A stretch of 64,000 nucleotides of DNA from Thermococcus sp. (GTDB lineage: Archaea; Methanobacteriota_B; Thermococci; Thermococcales; Thermococcaceae). Position numbers and translations under genes: made by a program. This document shows, in pieces, positions 57,694 through 64,000 of this stretch. Below the pieces are notes generated by a model. The model saw only the letters and a list, made by a program, of their open reading frames with translations. It was not told the origin of the DNA and ran no database searches. The DNA lies in the NCBI RefSeq assembly GCF_027052235.1, contig NZ_JALUFF010000027.1, positions 62,001-126,000 of the forward strand, read 5' to 3'. Position 1 is the stretch's first letter; each line of letters begins with the position of its first letter.

Positions 57694-58281
57694 ATGCTAC
57701 TTCCAATGCACATCTTCCTCGCCTACTTCGTGGGACTCTGGAGGGGATGGAACAAAAAGCTCATCGGTCTGTTCGTAATTGCAAACTCGGCACCGGATTA
57801 CAGCTTCATTCAGATGCTACTCATGGAGGGGGACTTTACCAGGACTTTCTTCAATCATGGCTTCGTCTCGTTTCTCTACATGATACCCCTCGGCCCGCTG
57901 GGAATCATCGGGAATGGGTTTCATCTCCTCACTGACTTGCTTACTGGTGGAATACCCTTCTTCCCTGACGGTGTCTGGTATGGTTTCCCCAGAACGGGAT
58001 GGCACCTGTGGGGCAAGTTCATACTCGTCCCCTGGGAGATACCAATACTCATCGCCGGCCTTTACGCGACCTACAAGCTGGGAAAAGAGAGGGTGACCTA
58101 CTCACTCTTGGCGTTCCTGCTTGGCTACGTTGTCTTTATAGCTCTGAGTCCGCTCTACCTTGTTGATCCCTATCTCTCCACGGCCTTGGGTTTTCTTGTC
58201 CTGTGGTATCTCTACGAGAGGGTTGGGCTACTCGATGTACTTGAAACAAAGGTTAGAGTAGGCGGAACGGCTAAACCCTAG
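57694..58281 (+). CDS. Membrane protein with LexA-binding/YdjM-like hydrolase pattern
   Basis: 195 aa from ATG 57694; GTG 57682 and ATG 57706 are in frame, and no ribosome binding site decides. Five or six helices. [10 protein letters not shown] at the start, NSAPDYSFI and [14 protein letters not shown] in the middle hold His/Asp residues typical of the membrane-bound metal-dependent hydrolase family (YdjM/DUF457-like). Ligands partly match; function unknown. Convergent overlap of 11 nt with the UbiD gene. Confidence 0.62.
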   Translation: MLLPMHIFLAYFVGLWRGWNKKLIGLFVIANSAPDYSFIQMLLMEGDFTRTFFNHGFVSFLYMIPLGPLGIIGNGFHLLTDLLTGGIPFFPDGVWYGFPRTGWHLWGKFILVPWEIPILIAGLYATYKLGKERVTYSLLAFLLGYVVFIALSPLYLVDPYLSTALGFLVLWYLYERVGLLDVLETKVRVGGTAKP

Positions 58282-59533
58282 CCCTCTCGAAGTCCCTCTT
58301 TCTTTCGAGCGGTTTGGTTGCGTCAATCCCCCACTTGGTCGTTAAGCTTTTCTCAGCCGAGGGGTCGAGGGAGCTACCCCTGGCTTTGGGCACTATGACG
58401 AGGTCTCTGTCCGCCTGAAAGCGAGTTGCTATAGCCCACTCCACTTCGCGGTCGTCATATATGTTGATGTCTTCGTCAACCACAACAACGTGCTTTAAAC
58501 TGGGATGGCCCGCAAAGGCAGCTAAGATTGCGTTTTTGCCATCTCCATCGTGCTGTTTGGTTATCGAAACCACCGCGTGGAGCCACATGGCCCCTCCCTC
58601 GGTTAGCCTTACCCCGTGGACTTTGGGGACGACGCGCTTGACGCTCGCGTATATCTGGGGCTCCTTGGGAAGGCCCATGAGCATGAAGTGCTCGTAGCCC
58701 CCGGGGAGGAGGGCGTGGAAGATTGGCTCATCGACGTGGTACATCCTCTCAAAGACCACCAAGGGCTGTTTTCTCACATGGTCGTAAGTGCCGGTTATGT
58801 CTACGAAGGGACCCTCGTCAACGAGCTCGGGCGTTATCTTCGCCTCGAAGACGAACTCGCTCTCCACTGGGACGGGAATGCCTCCAAGATTGACCACCTC
58901 AAGGGGCCTTCCAAAGGCCTTCTCGCTCATCCTGCTGGCTATCTCAAGCTCGCTGATTCCATAGGCGACGCTCGTTGCTCCAGCCAAGAGGAGATGAACG
59001 GGGTTGCCAACGACGATTCTCACGTCGAGCTCTTCTTCCCTTTCAGCTTTCTCCTTCCACATCGCGTAGAGGTGCCTCGGCACGAGCCTTATCGCCCCGG
59101 TCTTCTCGTCGCGAACCATTATCCTGTGGAAGGAGACGTTCACGAAATCCTTATCCTTGGCTATCACCATTGCCGAGGTGAAGTACTGGCCACCGCAGTT
59201 CGGATAGTATTTCGGGACGGGCAGTTCCCTGAGCGAAAAGTCCTCCGTCGAGTTCTTAAGGAATGGGGCCTTTTCAACGGTTCTATACGGAGAAGGGTTT
59301 TCCATCGCGTCGCTTATGAAGTGGAGTAGCTCATCCCGGCTGAGTCCGAGGTATGTGGCTATCCTCTCGCGGGTGCTCCAGATATTGCCAGCAACCTGCC
59401 AGCCCTCAACGTCCTTGAAGAGAACCGGCCTGTCCCTGTACTTCAGGAGGTAGCGCGTGACCTCAAGTTCCTTTTTCACGGGCCCCTCGATTACAACGAC
59501 ATCTTCAAACCCCTCGAGTATTTCCCTCAGCAT
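58271..59533 (-). CDS. UbiD-family decarboxylase, likely archaeal mevalonate pathway enzyme
   Basis: 420 aa from ATG 59533 behind GGTGAC; the frame extends 45 codons upstream without support. UbiD fold with prenylated-FMN-binding residues ([37 protein letters not shown]) and the E..H active-site area near [10 protein letters not shown]. In archaea a UbiD homologue decarboxylates trans-anhydromevalonate 5-phosphate in isoprenoid synthesis; this gene is a good candidate. Other substrates are possible. Confidence 0.85.
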   Translation of the reverse strand: MLREILEGFEDVVVIEGPVKKELEVTRYLLKYRDRPVLFKDVEGWQVAGNIWSTRERIATYLGLSRDELLHFISDAMENPSPYRTVEKAPFLKNSTEDFSLRELPVPKYYPNCGGQYFTSAMVIAKDKDFVNVSFHRIMVRDEKTGAIRLVPRHLYAMWKEKAEREEELDVRIVVGNPVHLLLAGATSVAYGISELEIASRMSEKAFGRPLEVVNLGGIPVPVESEFVFEAKITPELVDEGPFVDITGTYDHVRKQPLVVFERMYHVDEPIFHALLPGGYEHFMLMGLPKEPQIYASVKRVVPKVHGVRLTEGGAMWLHAVVSITKQHDGDGKNAILAAFAGHPSLKHVVVVDEDINIYDDREVEWAIATRFQADRDLVIVPKARGSSLDPSAEKSLTTKWGIDATKPLERKRDFERARV

Positions 59534-59600
59534 GTCACCACCTCTGGGGGTTCTTCCAAAAGGTCTATAAAGCCTTTTTCTAGACCCGATTTGATTGGCT

Positions 59601-61001
59601 ATGCCCATGGTGACCCTCAGGATACCCGACGGCTCCGCACTGGTCAAAATTGAGAAGGCAGAGCCCAAGGTCTACTTCCTCGTCTACGACTTGCTCACCT
59701 ACAAGAAGGACTACGGGAAGTGGGAGAAGCCAGAGAGCCTCTACGATCCCTACGAGAAGACCTTTCCGGTGGGCCTCCTGCCCAGGGTGAAGAAGTTCCT
59801 CAACAGCAAAGGCTACCGTGTTAGGGTCATAGACGAGAGAAAAGTGAGGGGAGCAAAGCTGAACTCCACGTGGAACGAGAACTTCGTCCTCCGCCGTTAT
59901 CAGGAGAGGGCCGTTAAGAAGGCCCTGAAAGCGAGAATGGGTGTTCTGGCCCTTCCCGTGGGGAGCGGAAAGACCGTTGTGGGCCTGAGGATAATACACG
60001 AGCTGGATCTCTCCGCTCTAATCGTAGTCCACACCAAGGAGCTCCTCTATCAGTGGGCCGAACGAGTCGAGGAGATACTCGGCGTGAAAGCTGGCATCGT
60101 CGGGGACAACCGCTGGGAGGAGGAAAATGTTACTGTGGCCATGATTCAGACCCTCCTGTCGAGGGGAGCGGACAAGCTCCAGAGGGACTACGCGATTGTC
60201 ATGTTCGATGAGTGCCACAGAACTTCCGCCGCTGAAAAGTTCTACAAGCTTGGGTTAAGCCTTCCGCAGGTTTACCGCTTCGGGCTCTCGGCGACCCCGT
60301 GGAGGAGGATACGTGGGGAAGAGCTCAAGATAGAGGCCGTTGTCGGGCCGATAATCTACGAGGTTAAGGCCGAGGACCTCATCAGGGAGAGCTTTTTGGC
60401 AAGACCCCGCTTTGAGGTCATAAAGTACGAGTCATCGATGCCCTCGTTCAGCGAGCGTTACAAGGAGCTCTACGAGGACATGATAATGAACAACGACGAG
60501 AGGAACAGGGCTATTGTGGAGAAGGCCGTTGAGCTGGCCAGAAAGGGGCACAGGGTTCTAATAGACGTGAAGCGCATCGAGCACGGCAAGATACTCAAGG
60601 AGATGCTGGAGAAGAGGGGAGTAAAGGCCGAGTTCCTCAGCTCCAAGAGCCCCAACAGGAGAGAGATACTGGAGGCCTACAAGAGGGGCGAGATTCCCGT
60701 CCTGATCTCGACGCTCCTCAAGGAGGGGGTTGACATACCCGAGATATCGGCGATAATCCTGGCCGGAGGGGGCAAGAGCGACATAATGACGATACAGACC
60801 ATAGGCCGTGCCCTCAGACCGAAGAAGGGCATGAAGGCGGTCATAGTTGACGTTGAGGACGATGACCCGTTGCTCTTCACGCACTTCCTTGAGAGGCAGA
60901 AGGCGCTGAAGCAGTACTACGGAAAGTTCTACGACAGGGAGATGGAGCTACAGCTCGAAAAGAGCATCTCCAAAAAGCGCCGCTCTCGTAAGGGCTCGTG
61001 A
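59601..61001 (+). CDS. XPB/Rad25-family DNA helicase
   Basis: About 466 aa. SF2 motifs: [12 protein letters not shown] (Walker A), [10 protein letters not shown] (DECH box), [10 protein letters not shown] (motif III), [11 protein letters not shown] (motif V) and [13 protein letters not shown] (motif VI). An N-terminal domain of about 90 residues contacts DNA. Archaeal XPB is implicated in repair with Bax1, absent here. ATG 59607 is an alternative start. The last 54 nt overlap truA. Confidence 0.9.
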   Translation: MPMVTLRIPDGSALVKIEKAEPKVYFLVYDLLTYKKDYGKWEKPESLYDPYEKTFPVGLLPRVKKFLNSKGYRVRVIDERKVRGAKLNSTWNENFVLRRYQERAVKKALKARMGVLALPVGSGKTVVGLRIIHELDLSALIVVHTKELLYQWAERVEEILGVKAGIVGDNRWEEENVTVAMIQTLLSRGADKLQRDYAIVMFDECHRTSAAEKFYKLGLSLPQVYRFGLSATPWRRIRGEELKIEAVVGPIIYEVKAEDLIRESFLARPRFEVIKYESSMPSFSERYKELYEDMIMNNDERNRAIVEKAVELARKGHRVLIDVKRIEHGKILKEMLEKRGVKAEFLSSKSPNRREILEAYKRGEIPVLISTLLKEGVDIPEISAIILAGGGKSDIMTIQTIGRALRPKKGMKAVIVDVEDDDPLLFTHFLERQKALKQYYGKFYDREMELQLEKSISKKRRSRKGS

Positions 61002-61751
61002 ATAGCGCTCGAAAATATCCCTTCTTGCTTTTCTAAGGCCCTTCTCGTCGGTCCGGAACTCTATTCCCGGGTATTCTATCCTCCAGAGCACAAGGCCCTC
61101 CGCCTGTGCCGGGGGAACTTTCTTTCTGTAACTCCCCCCGAGCATCTCCCTTATCTCCTCTTCCCCGAGCAGACCGAGGGCACAGAGTCTCAGGGCGTTT
61201 ACAATCCTCCGGGCCATCTCCCACAGGAAGCTCTTCCCTTCGAGCTCAACTATCAAATAGCCCTGTCTCGGGATAATTTCGATCCGTTTTAGCTCCCTCA
61301 CCGGTTCCCTCCCCGGTTCGAGCCTTGCGAAGGCCGAGAAGTCATGCCTCCCTACGAAGAGGCGGGAGCACCTTTTGATGGCCTCAACGTCAAAGCCCTC
61401 GTCAACGAGATAGTAGCGGTAGGTCTTCGACCTCGCCCAGAACCTCGGGTGGAAGTCCCCTGGAACTTCCGCGACGCCGATGACCCAGACGTCGCTCAGG
61501 TGGTGGTTCAGAACCTCCGGTCTGACCAGATCAGGTCTTTTGGAGGGTATGAAGGAGACGACGTTGAACAGGGCCGAAACTCCCCTGTCTGTTCTGGAGG
61601 CACCTTTAAACTCCGCTTTTTCGGGGTCTTCTATAACCCCCAGCTTTTTCAGGGCCCTGATTATCTCCCCCTCAACGGTTCTCACGTCGGGCTGTCTCTG
61701 GAAGCCGTAGAAGGCCGTTCCATCGTAGGCAACTCTCAGGGCGAGCTTCAT
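60948..61751 (-). CDS. truA: tRNA pseudouridine synthase A
   Basis: 267 aa. ASRTDRGVSA carries the catalytic aspartate D55; YDGTAFYGFQRQPDVRTVE and the C-terminal GSFLWEMARRIV-like block (KSFLWEMARRIVNAL) are conserved. Makes pseudouridine at positions 38-40 of tRNA. Convergent overlap of 54 nt with XPB. TATA-like CATTTATACC on the minus strand lies just upstream. Confidence 0.94.
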   Translation of the reverse strand: MKLALRVAYDGTAFYGFQRQPDVRTVEGEIIRALKKLGVIEDPEKAEFKGASRTDRGVSALFNVVSFIPSKRPDLVRPEVLNHHLSDVWVIGVAEVPGDFHPRFWARSKTYRYYLVDEGFDVEAIKRCSRLFVGRHDFSAFARLEPGREPVRELKRIEIIPRQGYLIVELEGKSFLWEMARRIVNALRLCALGLLGEEEIREMLGGSYRKKVPPAQAEGLVLWRIEYPGIEFRTDEKGLRKARRDIFERYSRALTRAALFGDALFEL

Positions 61752-61900
61752 GGACTGGACTTCGGGGCCCGGTATAAATGGGTTTCCCTGCCATTCTGTC
61801 AGTTTTCTTTACATACATAAAGCACAATCTCGGACAATATCCCAAACTTAAGGAGAAAGGGAAATAAAGGCCCTCTCCAACGGCTTAGGGAGGTGGAAGC

Positions 61901-61996
61901 ATGGAGGAGGCCTTTGATATCGAAGTGTTGCTCAGCGTTGCCAACTTCGAGCTGATGTATACGATAGTAAAGAAAAGCCTGGAGGAGGGCTCATAG
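61901..61996 (+). CDS. 31-aa small protein candidate
   Basis: ATG 61901 to TAG 61996 encodes an acidic helix-forming peptide (MEEAFDIEVLLSVANFEL...EEGS). A strong ribosome binding site GGGAGGTGG (61888-61896) lies 4 nt before the ATG, and TATA-like AAACTTAAGG is at 61844-61853. The 3' end overlaps the convergent pheT by 6 nt. No homologue recognised. The upstream elements make it more credible than a random short ORF. Confidence 0.5.
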   Translation: MEEAFDIEVLLSVANFELMYTIVKKSLEEGS

Positions 61997-63697
61997 GTAG
62001 GGCTCGGTGTAGAGGGGCCTCAGGAAGAGCTCAAAGGTAGCGACGGGCATTTCTAGGCCCCAGTTCTCAAGAACTGTCGGGTGAACCTCCCCGATAACCC
62101 CTATCGCCTTCCCCCCAACGACTATTTTTCCAGCCCTGCCGGGAATGAAGCTCGGGTGTTCGATCTCTTCAAGCCCGTACTCAAAGCCGAGGTGCCTCAT
62201 TACCGAGTCAAGTATTTCCTTGGCCTCGGTGAAGGTAACGCGCGGATGCGCCAAGGCCACCGCTAATTTGCTCTCGCTCACCGTTTTTGTTTCTCTGCTC
62301 TCATCTATCAGCGTCGCCTTCCCGACCTCAAAGATTTTCTGCGGGTACTCCTCGTGGGTGTTCTGGCTCAGGAAGTCGAGCAGGCTCGGCAAAAGCCAGT
62401 TCCTCAGGGCCGACCACTTGGGGCTTATCGGGTTCTCTATCTCGACGAGCTCGGCTGGAGGATTGTTGAGGTAATCCCTGCCGTATTCGAGGTTCATCTT
62501 CGAGTACTGGGCCTCCCTGTTAGTAAGGTTGAAAGTCATGACCTCCTGCAAGCCAAAGCCCACCATGAGTTCCCTCACGGCGTCCTCGAAGTCAGTGAAC
62601 TTGTCCCCCCTGCCCTGAACGGCAAGCTTTGGCTCTTCCGGCTCGATCTCGTTGTAGCCGTAGGCGATGAGGACGTCCTCTAAAACGTCCCTCGCGTGCA
62701 TTATATCGTCGCGGAAGGCCGGATAAAGGAGCTTCGCCCTTCCACCTTCGAGCTCAACATCGTACATCATCCTCTCAAGGAGCTCCTTTATTTCCCCGTC
62801 GCTCAGCTCAAGGCCGGCCAACTTCCTTACGTAGTCCAGCTCGACCTCAAAGGGCTTTGGCGTCAGGTCTGGTGTTTCAATTTCAAAATCGGGATAGACA
62901 ACCTTCACACTCCTGATTTTTCCACCGCGTTCAGCTAAAGCAGTAACAACGACGTTCAAGGCCAGCATGATCTTTCTCAAGTCCCACCCGGTCACGTCAA
63001 CGAAGACGTTCTTGGTTTCGGTCGTTACCCTTCCTGTTATCTCGGAGTTGATTATCGGGGGCATGGAGAGGACTTTGCCCTCGCTGTCAATGAGGAGCGG
63101 GTAGTAGGGCTTATCCTTTATCAGATGCCCGTACTCTTTCCCCTTCTCGTGCTTCTCAAGGATTTCCTCAAGCGTTAGCTCCTCGGTGAAGCCGAGGGGG
63201 ACGAACTTTTCGGCCTTTTCCGCTGCCCTGTAATAGATTGGAGGCTTCACCTTGTCGAAGTCAAATATCCCAATCGCTACCTCCCTTCTGCGCCTTCCAA
63301 AGGTTAGGGCAACTTTCTCCTGGAGGTTTATCATCTGTTTTAGCGCTTCCTCATCGAGTTTTAGGCCTTCAACTATAGCGTAGACACCGTAGGGCCTTAT
63401 CTCTTTCAGTTTCTCATCGACGTAAACTACAACGTTGCTCTTCTCAACTTCGTACTTCGGCAGGCCCTTCTCAATTCCTAAGGCCCACTTAATCTGCCTC
63501 GCTATTCCCTCTGCACTCCAGAGGTCGGGCCTGTTGGTGTCCTTGGAATCTGCCTTGAAGTAGATTTCGCCGTTCTCCTCCCAGACGTCGTCGAGCTCGC
63601 ACTTGGCGTATAGGAAGAGATCCTCCCACTCCTCAACGGTGAAGCTCTTTCCAATGAGCCTCTCAAGGTCGGACTTCGAAACGTCGAACTTCGGCAT
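61991..63697 (-). CDS. pheT: Phenylalanyl-tRNA synthetase beta subunit
   Basis: 568 aa from ATG 63697, 4 nt after GGGGTGAT; ATG 63706 is in frame and overlaps DUF2283. Archaeal PheT layout: N-terminal B1 domain (SDLERLIGKSFTVEEW), B5 and B6/B7 class II-like core (DVLIAYGYNEIEPEEP). Short archaeal form without the bacterial tRNA-binding extension. Partner pheS is upstream, separated by DUF2283. Confidence 0.95.
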   Translation of the reverse strand: MPKFDVSKSDLERLIGKSFTVEEWEDLFLYAKCELDDVWEENGEIYFKADSKDTNRPDLWSAEGIARQIKWALGIEKGLPKYEVEKSNVVVYVDEKLKEIRPYGVYAIVEGLKLDEEALKQMINLQEKVALTFGRRRREVAIGIFDFDKVKPPIYYRAAEKAEKFVPLGFTEELTLEEILEKHEKGKEYGHLIKDKPYYPLLIDSEGKVLSMPPIINSEITGRVTTETKNVFVDVTGWDLRKIMLALNVVVTALAERGGKIRSVKVVYPDFEIETPDLTPKPFEVELDYVRKLAGLELSDGEIKELLERMMYDVELEGGRAKLLYPAFRDDIMHARDVLEDVLIAYGYNEIEPEEPKLAVQGRGDKFTDFEDAVRELMVGFGLQEVMTFNLTNREAQYSKMNLEYGRDYLNNPPAELVEIENPISPKWSALRNWLLPSLLDFLSQNTHEEYPQKIFEVGKATLIDESRETKTVSESKLAVALAHPRVTFTEAKEILDSVMRHLGFEYGLEEIEHPSFIPGRAGKIVVGGKAIGVIGEVHPTVLENWGLEMPVATFELFLRPLYTEPYL

Positions 63698-63702
63698 GAG
63701 TA

Positions 63703-63924
63703 TCACCCCTTGCTTTCAACTTTTCCTTTCGTCTTTACCCTCTCGATGAACTTCATAAACTCTGGCAGGATTAGCTCTCTCGCGCGCCATATCTCGAAGC
63801 CCACAACGTTTCCTTCCTCATCGAGGTCTATCACAACATCTCCCCTCATATCAGCATCCACCGGCTTTTTGTCGGAGACCTTGACGTAGAGGACATCAAC
63901 GCCATGGCGATATTCGACTTTCAC
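63703..63924 (-). CDS. DUF2283 small protein between pheS and pheT
   Basis: 73 aa from GTG 63924. MKVEYRHGVDVLYVKVSDKK and VIDLDEEGNVVGFEI are the DUF2283 core, a small beta-rich domain often found in toxin-antitoxin or nucleic-acid contexts, function unknown. GGTGAC overlapping the pheS stop serves as its ribosome binding site, so it is cotranscribed with pheS and pheT. Confidence 0.85.
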   Translation of the reverse strand: MKVEYRHGVDVLYVKVSDKKPVDADMRGDVVIDLDEEGNVVGFEIWRARELILPEFMKFIERVKTKGKVESKG

Positions 63925-63930
63925 GGCCAG

Positions 63931-64000
63931 TCACCACACCAGCTTCGCTTCCCTGAGCCACCTCAAATCGTAGCTGAAGAGGTAGCGGATGTCGTCAATG
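63931..64000 (-). CDS. pheS: Phenylalanyl-tRNA synthetase alpha subunit (C-terminal fragment, 5' end off window)
   Basis: The last 23 codons are visible: IDDIRYLFSYDLRWLREAKL then VW and TGA at 63931-63933. The IDDIR...YDLRWLRE ending is typical of archaeal PheS. The rest of the gene lies beyond the right edge. Confidence 0.8.
   Translation of the reverse strand, partial: IDDIRYLFSYDLRWLREAKLVW

Overview
The window looks like a chromosome segment of a hyperthermophilic euryarchaeon of the order Thermococcales, most likely a Thermococcus. The evidence is a 13-gene Mbx/Mbs respiratory complex with two MrpD-like subunits, genes for eS8, RpoL, Csl4, TIP49, a TIP26-like protein, Hjc and AGOG, a DUF257 gene, a CCA-encoding tRNA, GGTGA-type ribosome binding sites and TATA/BRE promoters. 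Genes are tightly packed. Many adjacent genes share 4-nt start/stop overlaps, and most convergent pairs overlap at their 3' ends. I see no insertion sequence, prophage, rRNA or CRISPR array.

Layout. 1-5.3 kb: cell-surface sugar genes (DUF354 glycosyltransferase-like protein, UDP-ManNAc dehydrogenase, UDP-GlcNAc 2-epimerase), a secreted protein and a radical SAM/TRAM protein. 5.5-6.0 kb: ACT-domain regulator. 6.2-15.9 kb: the mbx operon, preceded by a strong BRE/TATA and a SurR-like GTTnnnAAC site. 16-17.3 kb: CcdA-type membrane protein and a thioredoxin-like lipoprotein. 17.4-20.4 kb: small proteins, a PEBP lipoprotein divergent from a short-chain dehydrogenase across an 18-bp inverted repeat, and DUF257. 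20.4-22.4 kb: a compact DUF2284 / CARF-like / PIN-nuclease cluster, the best candidate for an undescribed system. 22.4-31.9 kb: TIP49, QueE, DUF357, UPF0212, CTP synthase, eS8 and Nog1 genes, plus two probable small RNAs, a C/D-box sRNA at 24.8 kb and a GC-rich structured RNA at 26.5 kb.

31.9-37 kb: MBL hydrolase divergent from a UppP-like / sugar nucleotidyltransferase / DUF835 operon, then a four-CBS protein. 37.2-43.6 kb: tRNA-Ser(CGA), Thg1, methionine aminopeptidase, TrkH, a helical-repeat protein, CYTH protein, archaemetzincin and M42 peptidase. 43.6-52.4 kb: secreted Ig-like protein, Hjc, gamma carbonic anhydrase, cis-prenyltransferase, TIP26-like protein, ThrRS, and a csl4-DUF2067-rpoL-RNaseIII-like operon. 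52.5-64 kb: SppA, AI-2E transporter, DHPS, RFA-P synthase, AGOG, UbiD-family decarboxylase, XPB helicase, TruA, an unlisted 31-aa ORF, and a pheS-DUF2283-pheT cluster running off the right edge.

How the parts may fit together (inference): Mbx would couple sulfane reduction to ion pumping. The nucleotidyltransferase, WecB, WecC and DUF354 can supply amino-sugar donors for glycans carried on polyprenyl lipids made by the cis-prenyltransferase. DHPS, RFA-P synthase and perhaps the MBL hydrolase point to a modified-folate (methanopterin-like) pathway.
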